From positions 62,001-126,000 of the forward strand of contig NZ_JALJZV010000004.1 of NCBI RefSeq assembly GCF_024171535.1: a DNA stretch of 64,000 bases. Reading direction: 5' to 3'. The notes under the pieces are model-generated. The model was given only the letters and a program-made list of their open reading frames with translations, was not told the DNA's origin and searched no databases. Below are positions 42,594-50,967 of this stretch, piece by piece (position 1 is the stretch's first letter; every line of letters begins with the position of its first letter). Source of the DNA: Flavobacterium sp. HSC-61S13 (lineage in GTDB: Bacteria; Bacteroidota; Bacteroidia; Flavobacteriales; Flavobacteriaceae). Both the position numbers and the translations under genes were made by a program.

Positions 42594-43124
42594 TTAAGCT
42601 TGAGTTTCTTCGTTGTTTTCTTCTGCTACTTCAGCTTCTGGAGCAACAGTTTCTTCTACAACAGCAGCAGCTAAAGCTTCTTTTGCAGCAGCAACACGTT
42701 TTGCGTTTACTTCTTTCTCAGCAGCGATTGCTTTTGCTTTCACATCAGCTTTGTTTGAAGATAAACCGTCTTTTTTAGAAGTGATTTTGTTGTCTTTTTC
42801 TGCCAACCAAGCTGCGAATTTCGCGTCTGCTTGCTCTTGAGTTAAAGCTCCTTTTCTAATACCACCTTCTAAATGGTGTTTTAACAATACTCCTTTGTAA
42901 GAAAGAATTGCTTTTGCAGTATCTGTAGGTTGTGCACCATTGTTCAACCATTTTACAGCACTGTCAACATTGATGTCAATAGTTGCAGGATTCGTGTTTG
43001 GATTGTAAGTACCGATTTTCTCTAAGTATTTACCATCTCTTTTTGAGCGCGCATCAGCAGCAACTACCCAGTAAAAAGGTTTTCCTTTTTTACCGTGTCT
43101 TTGTAATCTAATTTTTACAGACAT
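42594..43124 (-). CDS. rpsP: 30S ribosomal protein S16 with long C-terminal extension
   Basis: Residues 1-80 are canonical S16 (SVKIRLQRHGKKGKPFYWVVAADARSKRDGKYLEKIGTYNPN). The protein is 176 residues, about twice the E. coli length, because of a Lys/Ala-rich then Ala/Glu-rich tail from about residue 100 to the end. I recall extended S16 tails in other Bacteroidota, so it is probably a lineage feature; low-complexity composition suggests it is flexible. First gene of rpsP-rimM-trmN6-like. Confidence 0.95.
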   Translation of the reverse strand: MSVKIRLQRHGKKGKPFYWVVAADARSKRDGKYLEKIGTYNPNTNPATIDINVDSAVKWLNNGAQPTDTAKAILSYKGVLLKHHLEGGIRKGALTQEQADAKFAAWLAEKDNKITSKKDGLSSNKADVKAKAIAAEKEVNAKRVAAAKEALAAAVVEETVAPEAEVAEENNEETQA

Positions 43125-43144
43125 AATCTAATTGTGATTAAATT

Positions 43145-43159
43145 GAGGTTCCCGACCTC
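43145..43159 (-). other. Small hairpin in the rpsP 5' leader
   Basis: GAGGT/ACCTC stem with a 5-base loop between the promoter -7 element and the rpsP ATG. Could stabilise or autoregulate; no further support. Confidence 0.3.
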
Positions 43160-43173
43160 GGTTAATTAAGGCG

Positions 43174-43181
43174 CAAAGATA
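43174..43181 (-). promoter_or_regulatory. rpsP operon -7 promoter element
   Basis: TATCTTTG on the minus strand, 49 bases before the rpsP ATG. Confidence 0.6.
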
Positions 43182-43516
43182 ATTCTTTTTTTGAAAACTA
43201 GATTTTATTAGTGCTAAATTATACCGTCTTTTTGGAAATCAGTAATTTATAGGTGTTTTCTATGGATTTATTAAAACAAAAAGGGGTGATTAAAAACGGT
43301 AATGGCTGGATTGATTGTGATGGAGAACAGGTTATTCTGAATGTTTTTTATATAAATATCGCGGTAACTTCAATAAAAACCCCTATTATTGTTTATATAT
43401 TAAGGTCTGTTGTCGTTAACTTGATGATTTCACATAGGCTTAATATGAATTTTTTAGGCAATTGTTAAAAGTTAATATTTTATTAAAATAAGTTATGATA
43501 TTAATTTTTAAAAAGT
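43182..43516. other. Intergenic region, 335 bases
   Basis: AT-rich. An open frame of about 70 codons (43253-43468) begins plausibly (DLLKQKGVIKNGNGWIDCDG) but has no recognised family, promoter or partner; I do not call it a gene. Confidence 0.4.
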
Positions 43517-43524
43517 TATTTTTG
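43517..43524 (+). promoter_or_regulatory. -7 promoter of the small lipoprotein gene
   Basis: TATTTTTG, 30 bases before the ATG at 43555; it lies within the longer in-frame reading from 43495 and argues against that start. Confidence 0.55.
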
Positions 43525-43554
43525 TTTCCAAATGGATTAAGAGACCAATTAGTT

Positions 43555-44025
43555 ATGAAAAAAATAATCTTTATACTGGCACTTTCGTTAGGATTGATGG
43601 CTTGTGAAAATGATGTTAAGTTTAATAATCCGGCTTTTGAGGCGGAAAAAAATTATACCGCTCCGTGGAAAGCTAATGAGTTTAGTGCTTCGGTTAACCA
43701 AGGTGTTATTGTTATCACCGCTACAGATGGTGTTGAGACCCTAGTGTTGAGAACAGCAGCCTATGATTTTGGAGGTAAATATGAAATGGGTATTATTGAA
43801 AGTAATAGAGCCAAATTGGTTCAGGTTTTCGAAGATGGGAAACAAAATATCTTTGAAACTGGAGTTAATGTTGGTAGTGGATATATCGAATATGCGCCTA
43901 TAGAAGATCAAGTTCCCGGTACGATCACTGGTAAGTTTGTCCTTTCACTTAAAGGAGAAAAAGATGCTAGTGTGACTTTCCAGAAAGGTGTTTTCTATCG
44001 TGTTCCTATGGAAGAGGCGAAATAA
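43555..44025 (+). CDS. Small lipoprotein, DUF6252-like
   Basis: A 156-residue lipoprotein with signal MKKIIFILALSLGLMAC and lipobox Cys followed by ENDVKFNNPAFEAEKNYTAPWKANEFSA. The WKAxxFSA-x-QGVIVITATDG pattern and the C-terminal ITGKFVLSLKGEKDASVTFQKGVFYRVP suggest a small beta-sandwich of the DUF6252 type; assignment is by memory of the pattern. Function unknown. It has its own promoter and terminator, so it is monocistronic between rpsP and dnaE. Confidence 0.75.
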   Translation: MKKIIFILALSLGLMACENDVKFNNPAFEAEKNYTAPWKANEFSASVNQGVIVITATDGVETLVLRTAAYDFGGKYEMGIIESNRAKLVQVFEDGKQNIFETGVNVGSGYIEYAPIEDQVPGTITGKFVLSLKGEKDASVTFQKGVFYRVPMEEAK

Positions 44026-44052
44026 AAGTAAAGTTTAATTTATTTTTCAACT

Positions 44053-44086
44053 AAGGCTGCTTTATTTTTAAAGCGGCCTTTTTTTT
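44053..44086 (+). terminator. Lipoprotein gene terminator
   Basis: AAGGCtGCTTTA/TAAAGCgGCCTT stem (one T-G) then T8. Confidence 0.88.
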
Positions 44087-44111
44087 AACCCAATTTTAGA
44101 TTTTAAAACGG

Positions 44112-44119
44112 TAACTTTG
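44112..44119 (+). promoter_or_regulatory. dnaE -7 promoter element
   Basis: TAACTTTG, 50 bases before the dnaE ATG. Confidence 0.55.
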
Positions 44120-44169
44120 AATTTCTCTTTTTTTTAAAAGATCCAAGTCTAATCCTCAGATAATAAGTT

Positions 44170-47100
44170 ATGTATTTAATTTTTGATACCGAAACTACCG
44201 GTCTTCCAAAGAGTTGGTCGGCGCCATTAACCGATACGGACAACTGGCCAAGGTGTATTCAAATCGCCTGGCAATTGCACGATGAGATGGGGAATATGGT
44301 TGAGCATCAAGATTATTTGATTAAACCAGAAGGGTTTAATATTCCTTATGATGCCGAACGTATTCATGGTATTTCAACGGAACTAGCCATGGAGCAAGGT
44401 ATTCCCTTGGCGGATGCTCTGGGGAAGTTCAATAAGGCTTTGAATAGAGCAAAATTTCTGGTTGGACAAAATGTCGGTTTTGATGTTAATATCATGGGAT
44501 GTGAATTTCATAGGTTGCAAACAGCAAGTCCGATGTTATCGATGCCAGTTTTGGATACTTGTACCGAAGTAACCGCTCAGTTGTTAAAACTACCTGGCGG
44601 ACGTGGAGGGAAATTTAAACTGCCTACCTTAACAGAATTACACTCCTATTTGTTTGGTGAAGCTTTCGCTGAAGCGCATAATGCTACTGCCGATGTGGAG
44701 GCAACGACACGTTGTTTTTTGGAATTGGTTAAGCGTGACAATTATTCTACGGAAGAATTGCAGGCCGATCCTACCTATTTAAAAAGATATAAGGAAGCGC
44801 ACCCAGAACCTTTCCAAAAGGTAGGGCTTAAACATATCAACTTACAAAAAGCTTCGGAAGATATTCGGAAGCGCTTGGCAAAAATGCAATCGGTTTCCAG
44901 TGATGTATTGGTTTCCGATGAGGATAAAAAGCGTTTTGCCGCAGCTAAATTTGCACATTTACACAACCATACTCAATTTTCGATTTTACAATCGACCATT
45001 TCGATTCCAGCCTTGGTGAAATCAGCAGCAAAATACAATATGCCTGCGGTTTCGATGACCGATCACGGAAATATGATGGGGGCTTTTTTGTTTGTTAAAA
45101 CCGTTTCAGATCACAATAAAGGGGTTGAAGCGAAGAACAAGGAATTGGTTGAAAATGGTGAATCACCTTTAGAATTGATTAAACCGATAGTTGGTTGTGA
45201 ATTTTTTGTCTGTGAGGATCATACCGATAAAAAAAGAAAAGACAACGGTTATCAAATTGTACTTTTTGCAAAGAATAAGAAAGGGTATCACAATTTGGCA
45301 AAGATGTCGTCAATAGCGTACACAGATGGTTTTTATTATGTGCCGCGAATTGATAAAAAAGTGATTCAACAATATAAAGAAGATATTATTGTCTTGTCGG
45401 GAAATCTATCGGGAGAGGTGCCTAATAAGGTATTGAATCTCGGTGAAAAGCAAGCAGAGGAAGCTTTGCTGTGGTGGAAAGAGGAATTCGAAGATGATTT
45501 TTACATTGAATTAATGCGTCACAACCAAGAGGATGAGAATCGCGTTAATCAAACTTTAATCGATTTGGCTCGTAAACACGAGGTAAAATTGATAGCTACC
45601 AACAATACCTATTATATTAATAAGGAAGATGCTAATGCGCACGATATTTTATTATGTGTAAAGGAGGGTGAGAAACAGGCTACGCCGATTGGGCGGGGTC
45701 GTGGTTATCGTTACGGTATGCCGAATCAGGAGTATTACTTTAAGTCTCAAGAAGAGATGAAGGAGGCTTTTACAGATGTACCTGATGCGATTTATAATAT
45801 CGAGGAAATCATTGATAAAGTAGAACCCTTTGTGTTGCATCGGGATGTATTGCTACCGAAATTCGATATTCCTCAAGAATTTGTACATGCGGAAGATGAT
45901 TTGGGAGATGGGCAGGGCAAGCGCGGTGAAAATAGTTTTCTAAAGCACTTGACTTATCAAGGCGCGGAGCGCAGGTATAAAGAGATCACAGAAGAGATTA
46001 GAGAGCGACTCGATTTTGAGTTGGCTACGATAGAGCGTACGGGATATCCGGGATATTTCTTGATTGTGCAAGATTTTATTGCTGCAGCACGAGCGATGGG
46101 TGTCTCTGTGGGACCAGGAAGGGGGTCTGCAGCGGGATCTGCGGTGGCCTATTGTTTGGGGATTACCAATTTGGATCCCATTGCATACGATTTGCTTTTT
46201 GAGCGTTTCCTTAATCCGGATAGGGTTTCGATGCCTGATATCGATATTGACTTTGATGATGAAGGTCGAGGTCGTGTAATGGATTATGTAATCGATAAAT
46301 ACGGAGCCAATCAAGTAGCTCAAATTATCACTTATGGTAAAATGGCGACTAAGTCAGCTATTCGAGATACGGCTCGAGTTTTGGATTTGCCGTTGTTTGA
46401 GGCCGATCGAATAGCAAAGTTGATTCCGGCTATGATGCCGTCTAAGTGGAATTTAGCTCGATTCTTGTCAGAAGATGAGGCTACGGTTAAAAAAGCTTTG
46501 CGTTCGGAAGAATTTGATAAGGTTAAAGAGTTGATTGCTATCGCTAATGAATCGTCTCTTGCGGGAGAAACGATACAGCAAGCGAAAATATTAGAAGGTT
46601 CGATGCGTAATACGGGAATTCACGCTTGTGGAGTAATTATTACTCCAGATGATATTACCAAATTCGTACCGGTTACTACGGCAAAGGATTCGGATCTGTA
46701 TGTAACGCAATTTGATAATGCCGTTGCGGAAAGTGCCGGACTTTTAAAGATGGACTTCTTGGGGTTAAAGACCCTGACCTTAATTAAAGATACGATAAAA
46801 TTAGTAAAATATAGAACGGGAATAGAGATTGATGCCGATGAGATTCCGATTGATGATGTCAAGACTTACGAATTGTTTCAAAGAGGAGAAACGGTCGGGG
46901 TGTTTCAGTATGAGTCGCCCGGGATGCAGAAGTATATGCGCGAATTAAAACCGACGGTTTTTGCTGATTTAATTGCGATGAATGCCTTGTATAGACCGGG
47001 GCCTTTGGAGTATATACCGTCCTTTATTCGTCGTAAAAATGGGGAAGAGCCTATTGTTTACGATTTAGATGCCTTGGAGGAATATTTGAAAGAGACTTAT

Positions 47101-48696
47101 GGAATTACGGTTTATCAGGAACAGGTAATGCTTTTGTCGCAAAAATTAGCTGGATTCACCAAAGGTGAGGCCGACGTTTTGCGTAAGGCAATGGGTAAAA
47201 AACAAATCGAGGTTTTGGATAAGATGAAGCCAAAATTTGTTGAACAAGCTGCATTGAATGGTCATGATCCTGTTATTTTAGAAAAGATCTGGAAAGACTG
47301 GGAGGCCTTTGCTTCCTATGCCTTTAATAAGTCTCACTCGACGTGTTATGCGTGGATTGCTTATCAAACGGCCTATTTGAAAGCGCATTACCCAGCGGAA
47401 TATATGGCTGCGGTTTTGTCTAATAATATGAACGACATCAAACAAGTGACCTTCTTTATGGAGGAATGTCGTAGAATGGGCTTAAAAGTATTGGGACCTG
47501 ATGTCAATGAGTCCTTTTATAAGTTTACGGTAAATGATGACTATGCTGTTCGATTTGGAATGGGAGCGATAAAAGGAGTGGGTGCTGGTGCGGTAAATAC
47601 TATTGTAGAGTGTCGCAAAGACGGGGATTATCGATCTATTTTTGATTTGGCCAAACGCATTGATTTAAGAGCGGCTAATAAAAAGGCTTTTGAAAATTTG
47701 GCTTTAGCCGGTGGTTTTGACTGTTTTGAGGGAACGTTGCGAGCGCAATATTTTCATACCGATGGAGATGTAAGTACGTTTTTGGAGAAAGCCATTCGGT
47801 ATGGAGCCAAATTTCAGGAAAATGAAAACTCCTCACAGGTGAGTCTTTTTGGAGAAAATAGTGATGTGCAGATTCCAGAACCGGTCATTCCAGAATGCCC
47901 AGATTGGAGCACGATGGAAAAATTGGCGAAAGAAAAGGAAGTAGTCGGTATTTATATTTCGGGACACCCACTAGATGATTTTAAATTTGAAATGAAGTAC
48001 TTCTGTAATGTTAATTTGGAGCAGTTAAAGAATTTGGGCCCCTTAGTCGGGCGTACGGTTTCTTTTGCAGGGATGATTAGTAACGTGCAGTTTAGGACTA
48101 CGATGAAGGGGAAGGATTGGGCGATGTTTACCGTAGAAGGTTATGACGAAACCTATGAATTTAGAATGTTTAATGAAGAGTTTTTGAAATTCAGGCATTT
48201 TTTATTGAACAATCAGTTTGTTTATTTCAAGGTGACTATAAAAGAAGGGTGGATTAAAAATGAAGCCGGAGAGCGAAGTGATCCGCGTTTGCAGTTTTCG
48301 GAATTAAAACTATTGCACGATGTAATTCCGACCTATGCAAAAAAATTGATTATTCAAATGAATATCAACGAACTCAAGGACAATCAGATTGAAAAAATCC
48401 GAATGTTATTTGATACTTATCAAGGGAATAAAACGGTAACTTTTGAGGTGGTGGAAATTGAGAAGGTACAGCAACGTATTGAAATGGAAGCGATTACTCA
48501 GTTGATTCAAGAGGTGGATCCTGATGGTGAGCCGGTATTGGATGTGGATGAATCACAAATAATTATTCCGGAAGTCAAGGAGGAGTTTCGGGTGTTGAAT
48601 AAGTTAACCATGCCGAGTAGAAATTCTAAAATCGATATTTCAGCCGACTTATTAGAGGAGTTGGAGCAGCTGCAAGTGCACTTTAGGTTGAACTAA
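44170..48696 (+). CDS. dnaE: DNA polymerase III alpha subunit with N-terminal 3'-5' exonuclease
   Basis: A 1508-residue replicative polymerase. Residues 1 to ~190 are a DEDDh proofreading exonuclease (FDTETTG with D6/E8; VGQNVGFDVNIM; HNATADVEAT), normally the separate epsilon subunit. A PHP domain follows (HLHNHTQFS around residue 262; MTDHGNMMGAF), then the C-family catalytic core with GPGRGSAAGS and the aspartates of MPDIDIDFDDEGRG (about 690-694). After that come a helix-hairpin-helix and an OB domain (GRTVSFAGMISNVQFRTT). The ~340 extra residues over E. coli DnaE are mainly the exonuclease. Monocistronic. Confidence 0.95.
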   Translation: MYLIFDTETTGLPKSWSAPLTDTDNWPRCIQIAWQLHDEMGNMVEHQDYLIKPEGFNIPYDAERIHGISTELAMEQGIPLADALGKFNKALNRAKFLVGQNVGFDVNIMGCEFHRLQTASPMLSMPVLDTCTEVTAQLLKLPGGRGGKFKLPTLTELHSYLFGEAFAEAHNATADVEATTRCFLELVKRDNYSTEELQADPTYLKRYKEAHPEPFQKVGLKHINLQKASEDIRKRLAKMQSVSSDVLVSDEDKKRFAAAKFAHLHNHTQFSILQSTISIPALVKSAAKYNMPAVSMTDHGNMMGAFLFVKTVSDHNKGVEAKNKELVENGESPLELIKPIVGCEFFVCEDHTDKKRKDNGYQIVLFAKNKKGYHNLAKMSSIAYTDGFYYVPRIDKKVIQQYKEDIIVLSGNLSGEVPNKVLNLGEKQAEEALLWWKEEFEDDFYIELMRHNQEDENRVNQTLIDLARKHEVKLIATNNTYYINKEDANAHDILLCVKEGEKQATPIGRGRGYRYGMPNQEYYFKSQEEMKEAFTDVPDAIYNIEEIIDKVEPFVLHRDVLLPKFDIPQEFVHAEDDLGDGQGKRGENSFLKHLTYQGAERRYKEITEEIRERLDFELATIERTGYPGYFLIVQDFIAAARAMGVSVGPGRGSAAGSAVAYCLGITNLDPIAYDLLFERFLNPDRVSMPDIDIDFDDEGRGRVMDYVIDKYGANQVAQIITYGKMATKSAIRDTARVLDLPLFEADRIAKLIPAMMPSKWNLARFLSEDEATVKKALRSEEFDKVKELIAIANESSLAGETIQQAKILEGSMRNTGIHACGVIITPDDITKFVPVTTAKDSDLYVTQFDNAVAESAGLLKMDFLGLKTLTLIKDTIKLVKYRTGIEIDADEIPIDDVKTYELFQRGETVGVFQYESPGMQKYMRELKPTVFADLIAMNALYRPGPLEYIPSFIRRKNGEEPIVYDLDALEEYLKETYGITVYQEQVMLLSQKLAGFTKGEADVLRKAMGKKQIEVLDKMKPKFVEQAALNGHDPVILEKIWKDWEAFASYAFNKSHSTCYAWIAYQTAYLKAHYPAEYMAAVLSNNMNDIKQVTFFMEECRRMGLKVLGPDVNESFYKFTVNDDYAVRFGMGAIKGVGAGAVNTIVECRKDGDYRSIFDLAKRIDLRAANKKAFENLALAGGFDCFEGTLRAQYFHTDGDVSTFLEKAIRYGAKFQENENSSQVSLFGENSDVQIPEPVIPECPDWSTMEKLAKEKEVVGIYISGHPLDDFKFEMKYFCNVNLEQLKNLGPLVGRTVSFAGMISNVQFRTTMKGKDWAMFTVEGYDETYEFRMFNEEFLKFRHFLLNNQFVYFKVTIKEGWIKNEAGERSDPRLQFSELKLLHDVIPTYAKKLIIQMNINELKDNQIEKIRMLFDTYQGNKTVTFEVVEIEKVQQRIEMEAITQLIQEVDPDGEPVLDVDESQIIIPEVKEEFRVLNKLTMPSRNSKIDISADLLEELEQLQVHFRLN

Positions 48697-48764
48697 ATTC
48701 GTACTAATAATAGCAGTATAGATAAAAGTAATGGAGAACTAAATTAATTATTCAATTATTTTAT

Positions 48765-48772
48765 TAGATTTG
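48765..48772 (+). promoter_or_regulatory. trxA -7 promoter element
   Basis: TAGATTTG. An in-frame ATG at 48770 would fall in it, so trxA begins at the ATG at 48797. Confidence 0.6.
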
Positions 48773-48796
48773 TATAAGAAACAAAAAAATATAACA

Positions 48797-49114
48797 ATGG
48801 CTTTAGAAATTACAGACGCTACTTTTGAAGAAGTAGTATTAAAATCAGATAAACCGGTAGTGGTTGATTTTTGGGCAGTATGGTGTGGACCTTGTAAAAT
48901 GTTAGGTCCCGTTATTGAAGAATTAAGTTCCGATTTTGAAGGTAAAGTCGTAGTTGGTAAGGTAGATGTTGATGCAAATCAAGAATTTGCTGCTAAGTAC
49001 GGTGTTAGAAACATTCCTACGGTACTTATTTTCCAAAATGGAGAAGTAGTTGGTCGTCAAGTAGGTGTTGCTCCGAAGCAAACTTATATGGATGCTATCA
49101 ACGGTTTGATATAA
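48797..49114 (+). CDS. trxA: Thioredoxin
   Basis: A 105-residue cytosolic thioredoxin, the general dithiol reductant. The active site WCGPC is at residues 29-33 in VVDFWAVWCGPCKMLGPVIEEL, the cis-proline is in VRNIPTVLIFQNGEVVGRQVG. Length and sequence are canonical. It has its own promoter and a strong terminator and is not part of a wider operon. Confidence 0.97.
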   Translation: MALEITDATFEEVVLKSDKPVVVDFWAVWCGPCKMLGPVIEELSSDFEGKVVVGKVDVDANQEFAAKYGVRNIPTVLIFQNGEVVGRQVGVAPKQTYMDAINGLI

Positions 49115-49133
49115 TCACTTTCAGATTTTAAAT

Positions 49134-49165
49134 AAAAAGAGCCCTCCATTCGGAGGGCTCTTTTT
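49134..49165 (+). terminator. trxA terminator
   Basis: AAAAAGAGCCCTCC/GGAGGGCTCTTTTT, 4-base loop, T5. Confidence 0.95.
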
Positions 49166-49704
49166 ATTTGGGGTATTCAGTAAGTTTAGATTATGGTTAC
49201 TAATAGAGGTGCTTAGTGTTGTTTTTTTGTAAAGATGGGAGTTGATGCTTCTTAAGGCATTTCAGGCTCTCTTATGTCTTTATATACGCGTATGGCTTTG
49301 TGTTTTTGTAGATGATCTCCTTTTTTATTGGGAAGATGTTTTTACGGAACTTTTTGTTGTTTGGGTTATTTGTTGTTTTATGTAATGGTGATCGTCTTTA
49401 GAAAAGAAGCTATTAAGTACAATAGGGTAAAAATATGTTGAAGGCGGTAAGGATTTTAATCGATGTTGAAAAGAATTGGGGGTAGAGCATTACATCTATG
49501 TTATGTGGGTTTTGCCAGTAGTGGCTTGTGAAAATCTTATTTTTATAAATCGCGCAATAAAGCCGAAATTATTTTTATTTTTTTTTAGGGGGCAGAGATC
49601 GGTAATTAATAAAAAAATCAAAAAAATATCGATTTCTATTAGGTTGAGGGTCATTGGTGTTATAAAAAAGCTTTGAAAAAGATTGATATTTTTGCTCTCA
49701 AAGT
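49166..49704. other. Intergenic region, about 540 bases
   Basis: T-rich and irregular. No convincing gene, repeat or RNA was recognised; a 66-codon open frame at 49476-49676 looks random in composition. Confidence 0.6.
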
Positions 49705-49734
49705 TTGCGTAGTTCCAAAATGGTTGTATATTTG
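49705..49734 (+). promoter_or_regulatory. Promoter of the tRNA-Asp cluster
   Basis: TTG (49705-49707) and TATATTTG (49727-49734) with 19 bases between, ending 17 bases before the first tRNA. Confidence 0.75.
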
Positions 49735-49751
49735 CACCGCATTAGAGCAAT

Positions 49752-49825
49752 GGTTTGGTAGTTCAGTTGGTTAGAATACATGCCTGTCACGCATGGGGTC
49801 GCGGGTTCGAGTCCCGTCCAGACCG
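49752..49825 (+). tRNA. tRNA-Asp (GUC), copy 1
   Basis: A 74-base cloverleaf: acceptor GGTTTGG/CCAGACC, anticodon loop CTGTCAC with anticodon GTC, T arm GCGGG-TTCGAGT-CCCGT, discriminator G. The downstream bases are CTA, so CCA is not encoded in this copy. Confidence 0.97.
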
Positions 49826-49843
49826 CTAAAAAGCAAAGAGGAT

Positions 49844-49869
49844 GTCTCTCAACGTGAGAGACTTTTTTT
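49844..49869 (+). terminator. Terminator after tRNA-Asp copy 1
   Basis: GTCTCTCA/TGAGAGAC stem with loop ACG followed by T7. Confidence 0.85.
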
Positions 49870-49891
49870 ACCTCTTAAAAAATATAAAGAA

Positions 49892-49970
49892 AGTTGTGTT
49901 GTTCGGTACGCAAGTACCTGGTTTAGTAGTTAGACCAATGAAAAGCTTTCCGTGATTGGAGGGCTTTTTT
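49892..49970 (+). ncRNA. Three-hairpin inter-tRNA element, copy 1
   Basis: After the shared word AGTTGTGTTGTT come: hairpin 1 GGTAC-GCAA-GTACC (GNRA tetraloop, 49905-49918); hairpin 2 GGTTT-AGTAGTT-AGACC (49920-49936); hairpin 3 AAAGCTTTCC-GTGATT-GGAGGGCTTT (49942-49967) running into a T-run like a terminator. A second copy lies in the next spacer with compensatory changes. It may be a small RNA or a decayed, refolded tRNA relic; hairpin 2 resembles the joined ends of tRNA-Asp. Confidence 0.4.
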
Positions 49971-50047
49971 ATACGCACTTCGAGTTTTATATTTTTAGGT
50001 CTTTTCCTTCTAATGAGTAATATTTTTTTTGGTTAATAATAATTACT

Positions 50048-50121
50048 GGTTTGGTAGTTCAGTTGGTTAGAATACATGCCTGTCACGCATGGGGTCGCGG
50101 GTTCGAGTCCCGTCCAGACCG
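50048..50121 (+). tRNA. tRNA-Asp (GUC), copy 2
   Basis: Identical in all 74 bases to copy 1; followed by CCA in the genome. Confidence 0.97.
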
Positions 50122-50135
50122 CCAGTACAAAGAAA

Positions 50136-50162
50136 GCCTCTCATTTATGAGAGGCTTTTTTT
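50136..50162 (+). terminator. Terminator after tRNA-Asp copy 2
   Basis: GCCTCTCAT/ATGAGAGGC stem with two-base loop followed by T7. Confidence 0.9.
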
Positions 50163-50188
50163 GCCCTAATAAAAATAGGGATAAGATT

Positions 50189-50266
50189 AGTTGTGTTGTT
50201 ATGGTACGCAAGTGCCAGGTTTAGTAGTTAGACCGATGAAAAGCTTTCCGTAAGGGAGGCTTTTTT
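50189..50266 (+). ncRNA. Three-hairpin inter-tRNA element, copy 2
   Basis: Same order as copy 1: GGTAC-GCAA-GTGCC (pair T-A changed to T-G), GGTTT-AGTAGTT-AGACC unchanged, and AAAGCTTTCC-GTAA-GGGAGGCTTT, where loop and pairs vary but the 10-bp stem is kept, then T6. Stem conservation with loop change supports an RNA structure. Confidence 0.4.
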
Positions 50267-50332
50267 ATTAAATTTGACAGGGTTTGCATACAAAGGTTGT
50301 TGATCATCGCATAGAGATGATAAGGTTATACT

Positions 50333-50406
50333 GGTTTGGTAGTTCAGTTGGTTAGAATACATGCCTGTCACGCATGGGGTCGCGGGTTCGAGTCCCGTCC
50401 AGACCG
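50333..50406 (+). tRNA. tRNA-Asp (GUC), copy 3
   Basis: Identical to copy 1; followed by encoded CCA. No clear terminator follows, only a weak hairpin before T8. Confidence 0.97.
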
Positions 50407-50528
50407 CCAGTTTAGAAAAAGAGTTGCAGCTTGCTTCTTTTTTTTGTCATGAGTAAATATTATATTAAAAATGAATGCTGTTAAGTATTACCGTTTTTAA
50501 TAATCCTATCGGGAAAAAAAGTTATGCT

Positions 50529-50602
50529 GGTTTGGTAGTTCAGTTGGTTAGAATACATGCCTGTCACGCATGGGGTCGCGGGTTCGAGTCCCGTCCAGAC
50601 CG
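50529..50602 (+). tRNA. tRNA-Asp (GUC), copy 4
   Basis: Identical to copy 1; followed by encoded CCA. Confidence 0.97.
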
Positions 50603-50609
50603 CCAGTAA

Positions 50610-50641
50610 AAAAAAGCCGCTCATTATGAGCGGCTTTTTTT
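50610..50641 (+). terminator. Terminator after tRNA-Asp copy 4
   Basis: AGCCGCTCAT/ATGAGCGGCT stem flanked by A- and T-runs. Confidence 0.92.
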
Positions 50642-50914
50642 ATGCCAATAAAATACCTCAACATACGATGTTGAATACCTATAACTTGTTTTCTAGAAAT
50701 GAGCAGTAATGCTAAGTTCAAAGTTGTGATAGGTTTGGTTGTGGATAGTAACTACAACGCGTTGCCAGAATCACTCTAAAGCCACGATAAGCCGTTTATA
50801 CAAACTTTGAAGTGTGAAGGCAGGTATCGCGAGGGAGTTGTGGTTTTTATCGAATGTAAGCTGCAAGTATGCTTTAAAAAAGCCGTTCTCATTGGAAAGC
50901 TTTAGTAAAAATAC

Positions 50915-50946
50915 AAAAAGCGACTATCGGGTAGATAATCGCTTTT
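50915..50946 (-). terminator. Terminator at the end of the B12-uptake operon
   Basis: AAAGCGA(c)TATC/GATA(a)TCGCTTT stem with GGGT-type loop; the minus strand continues into Ts. The 270 bases between it and the tRNA terminator hold no recognisable gene. Confidence 0.8.
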
Positions 50947-50967
50947 ATAATGACTTATGGTTAAACC

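Noticed and set aside
43253..43468. 71-codon open reading frame as a gene
   Set aside because: No family, no promoter matching its start and composition like the surrounding AT-rich spacer; left as intergenic.
49476..49676. 66-codon open reading frame before the tRNA cluster
   Set aside because: Runs of Phe/Lys/Ile typical of random AT-rich sequence and no supporting signals.
49892..49970. Annotation as a tRNA pseudogene
   Set aside because: It resembles the joined ends of tRNA-Asp only in hairpin 2; the other two hairpins have no tRNA counterpart, and both copies keep their pairing.
50642..50914. Third copy of the inter-tRNA element downstream of tRNA copy 4
   Set aside because: An AAAGCTTTCC-like word occurs on the opposite strand near 50890, but hairpins 1 and 2 are missing.
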